Shown here in pieces: positions 1 to 6,120 of a DNA stretch of 7,019 nucleotides. The translations under genes were made by a program, and so were the position numbers. A model generated the notes under the pieces. It saw only the letters and a list, made by a program, of their open reading frames with translations. It searched no databases and was not told where the DNA came from. The DNA lies in NCBI GenBank assembly GCA_023419995.1, contig JAEZXF010000176.1:1-7019 (forward strand), written 5' to 3'. Every line of letters starts with the position of its first letter. Position 1 is the first letter of the stretch. This DNA comes from Pseudomonadota bacterium. Lineage in GTDB: Bacteria; Pseudomonadota; Alphaproteobacteria; Rhizobiales; Rhizobiaceae.

Positions 1-1
1 G

Positions 2-370
2 ACCCGCTTCTACACCGAGCTGGAGAACTGGCTCTCCTCCGTCACTGACCTCGGCTCCGACTTCGCGATGATGCCGAAGAGCGGCGACGCCGCCGAGGGC
101 ATCCGCGAGCTGTCGCAGCAGCTCCACGCCATGCAGGAGCAGGGCGGCGCCACCAGCCCGCGCATCGCCGCCTCGATGGCGAGCCTCGCCGACGGCATCA
201 GCGGCCTGGTCAAGAACATGCGCTCCGAGCAGCAGCTGATGCGCGACTGGGTCGAGGCCCAGGCCAGCGAGCAGAAGGCGATGCGCGCCACCCTCGACCG
301 GCTGGCCGAGGTCATCCGCCGGCAGGAGGAGCAGAAGCCTCCCCACGACAGGCCAGGGGAGAAGGGCTGA
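2..370 (+). CDS. MotA/TolQ/ExbB-family proton-channel protein, 3' end (5' end outside window)
   Basis: This frame is open from the left edge and ends at TGA 368-370, giving the last 122 residues of a longer protein. The visible part begins TRFYTELENWLSS, which resembles the cytoplasmic segment after the last membrane helix in rhizobial MotA/TolQ/ExbB-type proteins. The membrane helices that would prove the family lie upstream and are not seen. The rest is polar and helical, with a run of charged and Gln-rich heptads from about visible residue 70 to 112 (NMRSEQQLMRDWVEAQ region) that is probably a cytoplasmic coiled coil, ending in a Pro/Lys-rich tail. It is separated by a single base from the OmpA/MotB-type gene downstream, the arrangement expected when the two products form one inner-membrane ion-channel complex. 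The family call rests on this partner gene plus the C-terminal resemblance. It could be a stator-like channel rather than true flagellar MotA. Confidence 0.72.
   Translation, partial: TRFYTELENWLSSVTDLGSDFAMMPKSGDAAEGIRELSQQLHAMQEQGGATSPRIAASMASLADGISGLVKNMRSEQQLMRDWVEAQASEQKAMRATLDRLAEVIRRQEEQKPPHDRPGEKG
355..365 (+). promoter_or_regulatory. Ribosome binding site of the OmpA/MotB-type gene, inside the upstream gene
   Basis: A purine-rich AGGGGAGAAGG ends six bases before ATG 372 and lies within the last codons of the upstream channel gene. With the TGA-G-ATG junction (368-374) it supports the chosen start and suggests translational coupling of the two genes. Confidence 0.6.
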
Positions 371-371
371 G

Positions 372-1406
372 ATGGCGCTGGCGCGGGCAAGGCGCGGCGG
401 CCACCGCGGCGTCGACTACTGGCCCGGCTTCGTCGACGCCCTGTCGACGCTGCTTCTGGCCATCATGTTCCTGCTGTCGGTGTTCGTGCTGGCGCAGTTC
501 CTGCTCTCGCGCGAGATCAGCGGCCGCGACGAGGTGCTGAACCGGCTCAACTCGCAGATCAACGAGCTGACCCAGCTTCTGGCGCTCGAGCAGTCGAACG
601 CGCAGGACCTCGAGGACATGCTCGCCAACATGCGCGCCTCGCTCGCCACCTCGGAAGGCGAGCGCTCGCGGCTGGAGCAGCTCCTCGCCGCCGGCACCGG
701 CGCCGGCGCGCAGGCCGAGGCCCGCGCCTCCTCGCTCGCCGGCGAGCTCGACAGCGAACGCCAGATCAGCCAGCGGGCGCTGTCGCAGGTCGAGCTGCTC
801 AACCAGCAGATCGCCGCGCTGCGCAGCCTGATCGGCGCGCTGGAAGCCGCGCTCGAGGCGTCGGAGGCGCGCGACCGCGAATCCAACACCAAGATCGCCG
901 ATCTCGGCCGCCGCCTGAACGTCGCGCTCGCCCAGCGCGTGCAGGAATTGAACCGCTACCGCTCCGACTTCTTCGGCCGCCTGCGCGAGATCCTGTCCGA
1001 CCGCGAGAACATCCGCATCGTCGGCGATCGCTTCGTCTTCCAGTCGGAGGTGCTGTTCCCGTCTGGCTCCGAGATCATCAACGACGCCGGCCGCGAGGAG
1101 ATGCGCAAGCTCGCCGGGGCGATCCTCGAGCTGCAGCGCGAGATCCCGCCCGAGATCAACTGGGTGCTCAGGGTCGACGGCCACACCGACACCATCCCGC
1201 TCTCCGGCACCGGGCGCTACCGCGACAACTGGGAGCTGTCCTCGGCGCGCGCCACCTCGGTGGTGAAGTTCCTGATCGAGAACGGCGTCTCGCCCGAGCG
1301 GCTCGTCGCCGCCGGCTTCGGCGAGTTCCAGCCGCTCGATCCGGCCGACACGCAGGAGGCACGCAACCGCAACCGCCGCATCGAGCTGAAGCTGACCGAG
1401 CGCTGA
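372..1406 (+). CDS. MotB-like, peptidoglycan-binding OmpA-family membrane protein
   Basis: The product (344 aa) is built like a MotB/TolR-type stator partner with a much longer stalk. Residues 1-15 are basic and cytoplasmic. Residues about 16-45 form a single hydrophobic helix (YWPGFVDALSTLLLAIMFLL), and Asp22 near its start is the likely counterpart of the proton-carrying Asp of MotB or ExbD. Residues about 48-200 are Gln/Glu/Leu-rich heptads, predicted periplasmic coiled coil, interrupted by a Gly/Ala patch near 113-121. Residues about 225-344 form the OmpA C-terminal domain: DGHTDT with Asp273, LSSARATSV with Arg293 (by family analogy the pair that binds diaminopimelate), and NRNRRIELK at 332-340. 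No lipoprotein box or beta barrel is seen. With the ExbB/MotA-like gene one base upstream it probably forms an inner-membrane channel anchored to peptidoglycan. No flagellar, Tol or TonB genes are adjacent, so the process it powers is unknown. Confidence 0.9.
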   Translation: MALARARRGGHRGVDYWPGFVDALSTLLLAIMFLLSVFVLAQFLLSREISGRDEVLNRLNSQINELTQLLALEQSNAQDLEDMLANMRASLATSEGERSRLEQLLAAGTGAGAQAEARASSLAGELDSERQISQRALSQVELLNQQIAALRSLIGALEAALEASEARDRESNTKIADLGRRLNVALAQRVQELNRYRSDFFGRLREILSDRENIRIVGDRFVFQSEVLFPSGSEIINDAGREEMRKLAGAILELQREIPPEINWVLRVDGHTDTIPLSGTGRYRDNWELSSARATSVVKFLIENGVSPERLVAAGFGEFQPLDPADTQEARNRNRRIELKLTER

Positions 1407-1411
1407 CCGGC

Positions 1412-1765
1412 TCAGACGCCGGCATAGAGCGCGGCGAGCGCCAGCGCCGCCGGCAGCGCCTGGACGAACAGGATCCTGCGGCTGGCTGTCGCCGCGCCGT
1501 AGAGGCCGGCGACCACGACGCAGGCGAGGAAGAACACCTTCACCGGAAAGCCCGCCTCGCCCAGCCACAGGCCCCAGGCGAGGCCGGCGACGAGGAAGCC
1601 GTTGTAGAGGCCCTGATTCGCCGCCAGCACCCTGGTCGCGGCCGCGAATTCCGGCGTGGTGCCGAACGCCTTGTGGCCCTGCGGCGTCTCCCACAGCACC
1701 ATTTCGAGGACGACGATATAGACGTGGATCAGCACAACGAGGGCAATCAGGGCGGTCGCGATCAT
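1412..1765 (-). CDS. DUF1304-type small four-helix membrane protein
   Basis: Starting at ATG 1765-1763 the product is 117 residues, a usual size for the DUF1304 family, whose function is unknown. It shows four hydrophobic segments at about 2-23, 50-67, 73-92 and 98-115. Family-like features are HVYIVVLEMVLW at 14-25, the TPQGHKAFGTTPEF loop at 27-40, and NQGLYNGFLVAGL at 50-62, with polar residues (His14, Glu21, Asn50, Asn55) set in the membrane helices. An in-frame ATG at 1804 would add 13 residues (MASFPPLPCKARP). I reject it because it lacks family-like character and falls in the best -10 candidate. The ribosome binding site before ATG 1765 is poor (AAGG about ten bases upstream). The gene converges on the OmpA/MotB-type gene with five bases between stop codons and is divergent from the operon on its other side, so it is probably transcribed alone. 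It is likely an inner-membrane protein; no substrate can be assigned. Confidence 0.82.
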   Translation of the reverse strand: MIATALIALVVLIHVYIVVLEMVLWETPQGHKAFGTTPEFAAATRVLAANQGLYNGFLVAGLAWGLWLGEAGFPVKVFFLACVVVAGLYGAATASRRILFVQALPAALALAALYAGV

Positions 1766-1802
1766 GGGACGGGCCTTGCACGGGAGGGGCGGGAACGACG
1801 CC

Positions 1803-1831
1803 ATTCAGCACCCGCCGCCCGCCGCGCGCAA
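1803..1831 (-). promoter_or_regulatory. Weak sigma70-type promoter candidate for the DUF1304-type gene
   Basis: Read on the - strand, TTGCGC (1831-1826) is followed after 17 bases by CTGAAT (1808-1803). Initiation would fall near 1796, giving a leader of about 30 bases before ATG 1765. The match is partial and such matches arise by chance, so this is only a candidate. Confidence 0.25.
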
Positions 1832-1857
1832 GAGGCTTTCCGCCCGCGATCCCGCTG

Positions 1858-1886
1858 TTGACAGCGCGGCGGCGGCGCGTAGCCTT
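1858..1886 (+). promoter_or_regulatory. Sigma70-type promoter candidate for the four-gene right-hand block
   Basis: A perfect TTGACA -35 element (1858-1863) is followed after 16 bases by TAGCCT (1880-1885), or after 17 by AGCCTT. TTGAC is the conserved core of alphaproteobacterial housekeeping promoters, whose -10 elements are often degenerate. A start near 1892 would leave a leader of about 49 bases before ATG 1941. It lies in the only sizeable gene-free gap (1766-1940), where a promoter for the right-hand genes is needed. I found no clear operator palindrome around it. Confidence 0.45.
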
Positions 1887-1931
1887 CGGACCGGGCCGCC
1901 GATGCCGGCCCGTCCCCCGGTTTCGCATCGT

Positions 1932-1935
1932 GGAG
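1932..1935 (+). promoter_or_regulatory. Ribosome binding site deciding the start of the exported unknown protein
   Basis: GGAG ends five bases before ATG 1941. The open frame extends upstream to an ATG at 1764, but those extra 59 residues are Pro/Arg-rich without family character and span the promoter region. ATG 1941 is followed directly by a signal peptide, so it is the better start. Confidence 0.55.
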
Positions 1936-1940
1936 TCGTC

Positions 1941-2870
1941 ATGCCCCGCAACCTCGCCATCGCCCTCGTCGCGGCCGCCGGCCTGCTTTCCCTGCCCCTT
2001 CATGCCGCGGAGGTCGACGAGGCTATGGAGGCGTTCGCCAGCACGGACGGCTTCGCGCCGCAGGACGTCGACGCCATCGACGCCAGGCTTCTCGAGGCGT
2101 TCGTCTCCACCGGCGCGATGCGGCCCGACGGTGCGGCGAGCCCGCTCGAGAAGGCGCTGCTTCTCGTCGACGCGCTCGAGCCGGCGCTGCCCCGCACCCG
2201 CACCATGCTGCGCTACGGCCAGATGGTCGACGGCGGGACGCCCTACGCCTTCGTCACGGTCGAGCGCTACAATTTCGGCCCCGCCATCCGCCAGATGGTG
2301 GTCGAGGACTTCGGCGAGGAGAACACCGACGAGCCGGAAGTCTTCGGCGTCGGCCCGCACGTCGCCTGGCGCATCGTCACCATGCCGCTGATGGGGCAGA
2401 CGGCCGGGCTCGTCTCCGCCGCCCGGCGCGAGATCGGCGAGGACGAGGCGCAGGCCGCCGAGTGCGGCGGCCGCGGCTGCCTCGCCTTCGAGCCTCTGCC
2501 CGACGACGTGCAGGAATGGCGGGAAAGCGATCCCGGCGTCCGGATCGCCACCGCCTACCCCGACCGCACCGCCGAGGACACGGCCGTCCCGGCGCGCGTG
2601 GCGGCGGAGCTGTCGGTCGCGGCCGGCCTTGCCGAGGGCGCCGGCGGCGAGCCGTTCTGGAACGGGCCGGAGCAACCGGAAGCCGCGCGCGGCACCGCGC
2701 CGTTCCTGTTCCTGACCATCGACCGCGACCTCGGGCAGGAGACGGGCACCGACGCGATGCTCGGCCAGACCCTGCTCAACGACGACGCCGTCGCCGAGCT
2801 GTGGCACCGCCGCGTCGAGTTCCCCGGCGCGGTCCACTGGATGCAGGCGGCAAGGCCGAGGACGCGCTAG
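1941..2870 (+). CDS. Exported protein of unknown function, first gene of the right-hand block
   Basis: I do not recognise this 309-residue protein. From ATG 1941 it begins with a typical Sec signal peptide: MPRN, a hydrophobic core at about 5-19, and an Ala-rich end (LPLHAAEV) with likely cleavage after Ala22 or Ala23. No lipobox Cys is present. The mature part is acidic and looks soluble, with no second membrane segment. An N-terminal helical part (about 24-90) is followed by a mixed region with aromatic stretches (TPYAFVTVERYNFGP, VFGVGPHVAWRIVTM). A Cys pair in CGGRGC at 175-180 could form a disulfide or bind a metal. Next come an Asp/Glu-rich Ala segment and a C-terminal stretch (TAPFLFLTIDRDLGQ). 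It is therefore probably periplasmic. It ends TAG-C-ATG against the M32 peptidase gene, implying co-transcription and perhaps translational coupling. It may be a rhizobial lineage-specific hypothetical; I see no enzyme motif. Confidence 0.8.
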   Translation: MPRNLAIALVAAAGLLSLPLHAAEVDEAMEAFASTDGFAPQDVDAIDARLLEAFVSTGAMRPDGAASPLEKALLLVDALEPALPRTRTMLRYGQMVDGGTPYAFVTVERYNFGPAIRQMVVEDFGEENTDEPEVFGVGPHVAWRIVTMPLMGQTAGLVSAARREIGEDEAQAAECGGRGCLAFEPLPDDVQEWRESDPGVRIATAYPDRTAEDTAVPARVAAELSVAAGLAEGAGGEPFWNGPEQPEAARGTAPFLFLTIDRDLGQETGTDAMLGQTLLNDDAVAELWHRRVEFPGAVHWMQAARPRTR

Positions 2871-2871
2871 C

Positions 2872-4356
2872 ATGTCGTTCGCCCGCCTCGACGAGCTCAA
2901 CCGGCGCATCCACGCGCTCGACCACGCCATCTCCATCCTCGGCGCCGACGAGGCCACCCACATGGCGCCGGGCGGCGGCGAGGACCGCGCCGTCTCGCTC
3001 GCCACGCTGTCGGGCATGCGCCACCGCATGGCGACCGACCCGCAGGTCGCCGACTGGATCGAGGCCGCGGCCGGCGAGGCGCTGGGCGAGGAGCAGGCGC
3101 TGGCGCTCGGCGAGTTCCGCCGCGTCCACCTGAACATGACCTGCCTTCCGGCCGAGTTCGTCGAGCGGCAGACCCATGCGCGGCTGCGCTGCGCGCAGCT
3201 GTGGCGCGACATGCGGGCGAGGAACGACTGGACCGGCTTCGCCCCGGCGCTCGAAGGCGTCGTCGCCCTGGTGCGCGAGGAGGCCGCGCTCCGCGCCGAG
3301 GCGCTCGGCCTCGCCCCCTACGACGCGCTGATGGACCTGTACGACCCCGGCGCGCGCGCGGCCGACGTCGCGCCGCTGCTCGACGACCTCAGGGACTTCC
3401 TTGCCGGCTTCGTACCCCAGGCGCTCGACGCGCAGCGGCGTCGGCTGGCCGCCCGCCCGGCGGCCGCGCTCGCCGGCTCCTATCCCGTCGACCGGCAGCG
3501 CGACCTCGGCCTGTCGATGATGGCGGCGCTCGGCTTCGACCTCACCCACGGCAGCCTGTCGGTGTCGCACCATCCGTTCTGCGGCGGCGTGCCGAGCGAC
3601 GTGCGCATCACCACGCGCTACCGCACGGACGAGTTCCTGTCGGCGCTGATGGGCACGCTGCACGAGACCGGCCACGCCCTCTACGAGCAGAACCTGCCGC
3701 GCCAATGGGCGCACTGGCCGCTCGGGCAGGCGCGCGGCATGGCGATCCACGAGAGCCAGAGCCTGTTCGTCGAGAAGCAGATCGGCCGCAACCCCGCCTT
3801 CTGGCGCTGGGCGCTGCCCGTGGTCGAGCGCCATCTCGGCGAAAGCCTGACGCTCGACGACATCCTGCCCCACGTCCACCATGTCGGGCGCGGGCTGATC
3901 CGCGTCGACGCCGACGAGGTCACCTATCCGCTGCACATCGTGCTGCGCTTCGAGCTGGAGCGCGAGCTCGTCGCCGGCACGCTGGAGGTCGCCGACCTGC
4001 CCGAGGCGTGGGACGCGAAGATGCGAGCCTATCTCGGTCTCTCCACCATCGACAACCCCGCCGACGGGCCGATGCAGGACGTGCACTGGCCGTCGGCCGC
4101 CTTCGGCTACTTCCCGTCCTACACGCTGGGCGCGATGATCGCCGCGCAGCTGTGGGCCGCGATCCAGCGCGACCACCCCGACATCGACGACGACCTCGCC
4201 GCCGGCCGCTTAGACCGGCTGAACGACTGGCGGCGCGCGCGGATCTGGTCGCTGGGCTCGCGGCTGTCGACGCCCGACCTGATCCGCCACGCCACCGGCG
4301 GGCCCCTCGACGCCGCGCACCTCAAGCGGCACCTCGAGCGCCGCTACGGCGGCTGA
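2872..4356 (+). CDS. M32-family zinc carboxypeptidase (carboxypeptidase Taq type)
   Basis: This 494-residue protein has the usual M32 length and every signature of the family. HPF is at 234-236, DVRIT at 243-247, the zinc site HETGH at 264-268, HESQS at 293-297, IRVDAD at 343-348, and GPMQDVHW at 399-406. By family knowledge His264 and His268 bind the metal, Glu265 is the catalytic base and Glu294 is the third ligand. The 26-residue spacing from His268 to Glu294 equals that of Pyrococcus furiosus carboxypeptidase. No signal peptide or membrane segment is seen, so it should be cytoplasmic and remove C-terminal residues from peptides with broad specificity (not Pro). The start ATG 2872 is one base after the previous stop, with GAGGA at 2858-2862 as ribosome binding site. 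It is followed by the FAD dehydrogenase after 68 bases. Leu447 uses TTA, a rare codon at this GC. The gene looks intact; its natural substrates are unknown. Confidence 0.96.
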   Translation: MSFARLDELNRRIHALDHAISILGADEATHMAPGGGEDRAVSLATLSGMRHRMATDPQVADWIEAAAGEALGEEQALALGEFRRVHLNMTCLPAEFVERQTHARLRCAQLWRDMRARNDWTGFAPALEGVVALVREEAALRAEALGLAPYDALMDLYDPGARAADVAPLLDDLRDFLAGFVPQALDAQRRRLAARPAAALAGSYPVDRQRDLGLSMMAALGFDLTHGSLSVSHHPFCGGVPSDVRITTRYRTDEFLSALMGTLHETGHALYEQNLPRQWAHWPLGQARGMAIHESQSLFVEKQIGRNPAFWRWALPVVERHLGESLTLDDILPHVHHVGRGLIRVDADEVTYPLHIVLRFELERELVAGTLEVADLPEAWDAKMRAYLGLSTIDNPADGPMQDVHWPSAAFGYFPSYTLGAMIAAQLWAAIQRDHPDIDDDLAAGRLDRLNDWRRARIWSLGSRLSTPDLIRHATGGPLDAAHLKRHLERRYGG

Positions 4357-4358
4357 CG

Positions 4359-4378
4359 CCGCCCCACTTGCCGGGCGG
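4359..4378 (+). other. Short GC hairpin between the M32 and dehydrogenase genes
   Basis: CCGCCC (4359-4364) can pair with GGGCGG (4373-4378) around an eight-base loop, just after the M32 stop codon. There is no following T-run, so it is unlikely to be an intrinsic terminator. It could act as an mRNA processing or stabilising stem, or be chance at this GC content. Confidence 0.2.
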
Positions 4379-4413
4379 GACGAACCGGAAGACAGTAGCG
4401 GGAAACGCATCGC

Positions 4414-4422
4414 AGGGAGGGG
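4414..4422 (+). promoter_or_regulatory. Strong ribosome binding site deciding the dehydrogenase start
   Basis: AGGGAGGGG contains a full GGAGG core (4416-4420) four bases before ATG 4425. It fixes this start although the same frame stays open upstream through the M32 gene to 3201, where the translation is Arg/Pro-rich shadow sequence. Confidence 0.8.
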
Positions 4423-4424
4423 AC

Positions 4425-6083
4425 ATGGCTGGGCACGCGGACGCGATCGTGGTGGGCGGCGGGCTGGCCGGGCTGGTTGCCGCCTGCGAGCTGGCCGACG
4501 CCGGCAGACGCGTCGTCCTCCTCGACCAGGAGGGCGAGAACTCGCTCGGCGGGCAGGCCTTCTGGTCGCTCGGCGGCCTGTTCTTCGTCGACAGCCCCGA
4601 GCAGCGCCGCATGGGCATCAGGGACAGCCGCGCGCTCGCCCTGCAGGACTGGCTCGGCTCCGCGCAGTTCGACCGCGAGGAGGACTACTGGCCGCGCCGC
4701 GTCGCCGAAGCCTATGTCGATTTCGCCGCCGGCGAGATGCGCGCCTGGCTGCATGCCATGGGCATGCGCTGGTTCCCGGTCGTCGGCTGGGCCGAGCGCG
4801 GCGGCGGCCACGCCCACGGCCACGGCAATTCCGTGCCGCGCTTCCACATCACCTGGGGCGTCGGGCCGGGCGTTCTCGAGCCCTTCGTCGCCCGCATCGG
4901 GGAGCACCGGAAGGCCGGCCGCGTCGAGCTGAAGTTCCGCCACCGCGCCAGCCGGCTCGTCCGGACGGGCGGCGCGATCACCGGCGTCGCCGGCGAGGTG
5001 CTGGAGCCGTCCGCCGTCGGGCGCGGCGAGCGCTCCGGCCGCGAGGTCGCGGGCTCGTTCGAGCTGTCCGCCCCCATCGTCGTCGTCTCGTCCGGCGGCA
5101 TCGGCGGCGATCTCGATCTGGTCAGGAAGAACTGGCCGGTGCACCGCCTCGGCCCCGCGCCGAAGACCATGGTCGCCGGCGTGCCGCACCACGTCGACGG
5201 CCGCATGGTCGAGATCGCCAGGGCGGCGGGCGCCGCCACCATCAACACCGACCGCATGTGGCACTACACCGAGGGCCTGCGCAACTGGGACCCGATCTGG
5301 CCCGACCACGGCATCCGCATCCTGCCGGGCCCGTCCTCGCTGTGGTTCGACGCGCGGGGGAACCGCCTGCCCGCGCCCTGCCTGCCCGGCTTCGACACGC
5401 TGGCGACGCTGAAGCACATCCTTTCCACCGGCTACGACTATTCGTGGTTCGTGCTGACGCAGAGCATCATCAAGAAGGAATTCGCCCTTTCCGGCTCCGA
5501 GCAGAACGCCGACCTCGCGTCGAAGAAGTGGATCAATGTTCTGAGAAGCCGGCTCGGCGGCGGCGCGCCGCCCTCGGTCGCGGCGTTCAAGCAGAAGGGC
5601 GCCGACTTCATCGTCCGCGACACGCTGCCCGACCTCGTCGCCGCGATGAACGCGATGACCGGCGAGGCGCTGATCGACCACGACCGCCTCCGGATGCAGA
5701 TCGAGGCGCGCGACCGCGAGATCGACAACCCGTTCTCCAAGGACGCGCAGGTGATCGCGCTACGTGGCGCGCGCGCCTATCGCGGCGACCGGCTGATCCG
5801 CACCGCCAGGCCGCACCGGATCCTCGACCCGAAGCACGGGCCGCTGATCGCGGTGAAGCTGCACATCCTCACCCGCAAGACGCTGGGCGGCCTGCACACC
5901 GACCTCGACGGCCGCGTGCTCGACCCGTCGGGCGAACCCATTCCCGGCCTCTACGCGGCGGGCGAGGTGGCGGGCTTCGGCGGCGGCGGCTATCCCGGCT
6001 ACAACGCGCTCGAGGGCACGTTCCTCGGCGGCTGCCTGTTCTCCGGCCGCAATGCCGGCCGCCACGCCGCCGCCAGCCTGTAG
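4425..6083 (+). CDS. FAD-dependent dehydrogenase, KstD/fumarate-reductase flavoprotein superfamily (FAD_binding_2)
   Basis: This 552-residue flavoprotein opens with a classic Rossmann dinucleotide-binding motif: beta strand ADAIVVGGGLAGL with Gly11, Gly13 and Gly16, then the ribose-contacting acidic segment LLDQEGE ending at Glu36. LGGQAFWSLGGLFF follows and belongs to the family's FAD-binding core. A His-rich loop HAHGHGNSVPRFHITWG starts at residue 129. The C-terminal FAD motif GLYAAGEVAGFGGGG starts at 508, followed by YPGYNALEGTFLGG from 523, the region that holds catalytic Tyr and Gly in 3-ketosteroid dehydrogenases. It matches the set annotated as putative FAD-binding dehydrogenase (as I recall, PRK12834), distinct from true KstD and of unknown substrate. 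No signal peptide, heme or FMN domain is visible, so it is probably cytoplasmic and needs a separate electron acceptor. It lies 68 bases after the M32 gene and 37 before the amidohydrolase gene, on the same strand. I infer oxidation or reduction of a C-C bond, but not which substrate. Confidence 0.9.
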   Translation: MAGHADAIVVGGGLAGLVAACELADAGRRVVLLDQEGENSLGGQAFWSLGGLFFVDSPEQRRMGIRDSRALALQDWLGSAQFDREEDYWPRRVAEAYVDFAAGEMRAWLHAMGMRWFPVVGWAERGGGHAHGHGNSVPRFHITWGVGPGVLEPFVARIGEHRKAGRVELKFRHRASRLVRTGGAITGVAGEVLEPSAVGRGERSGREVAGSFELSAPIVVVSSGGIGGDLDLVRKNWPVHRLGPAPKTMVAGVPHHVDGRMVEIARAAGAATINTDRMWHYTEGLRNWDPIWPDHGIRILPGPSSLWFDARGNRLPAPCLPGFDTLATLKHILSTGYDYSWFVLTQSIIKKEFALSGSEQNADLASKKWINVLRSRLGGGAPPSVAAFKQKGADFIVRDTLPDLVAAMNAMTGEALIDHDRLRMQIEARDREIDNPFSKDAQVIALRGARAYRGDRLIRTARPHRILDPKHGPLIAVKLHILTRKTLGGLHTDLDGRVLDPSGEPIPGLYAAGEVAGFGGGGYPGYNALEGTFLGGCLFSGRNAGRHAAASL

Positions 6084-6110
6084 GGCGCCCGCCGCCTCCC
6101 CCAGCAGAAT

Positions 6111-6116
6111 GAAGGA
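6111..6116 (+). promoter_or_regulatory. Ribosome binding site of the amidohydrolase gene
   Basis: GAAGGA ends four bases before ATG 6121. An in-frame ATG at 6109 would add four residues (MKDA) but overlaps this site and has no good site of its own, so 6121 is preferred. Confidence 0.6.
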
Positions 6117-6120
6117 TGCC

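Noticed and set aside
2..1406. Possible Zorya-type defence pair (ZorA/ZorB are MotA/OmpA-like).
   Set aside because: No ZorC, ZorD or ZorE-like gene follows: the next gene is a convergent DUF1304-type membrane protein and then metabolic enzymes. Similar channel/OmpA pairs are common housekeeping genes in rhizobial genomes. The upstream side cannot be seen.
1392..1415. Bulged inverted repeat (CTGA-CCG with CGG-C-TCAG) over the shared stop-codon region, as a bidirectional terminator.
   Set aside because: Only seven pairs with a bulge, no T-run on either strand, and it overlaps coding sequence; expected by chance in this composition.
1764..1940. N-terminal extension of the exported unknown protein to ATG 1764.
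   Set aside because: The 59 extra residues would bury the signal peptide inside the protein and overlap the promoter candidate; GGAG supports ATG 1941.
312..3212. A 966-codon open frame on the - strand.
   Set aside because: It lies opposite four well-supported genes, its composition is Arg/Gly/Ala shadow sequence, and it has no recognisable domain. Stop codons are rare in all frames at this GC content.
3201..4424. The dehydrogenase frame stays open upstream through the M32 gene, allowing an apparent 960-residue fusion protein.
   Set aside because: The upstream translation is Arg/Pro/Ala-rich low-complexity sequence typical of an off-frame reading of high-GC DNA, while the M32 frame there has all catalytic motifs. 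A strong ribosome binding site precedes ATG 4425, right before the FAD motif.
2776..5681. Long antisense frames at 2776-4176 and 4344-5681 opposite the M32 and FAD genes.
   Set aside because: Both mirror the codon structure of conserved genes on the + strand (Asp/His/Leu/Gly-rich shadows) and show no motif or start signal of their own.
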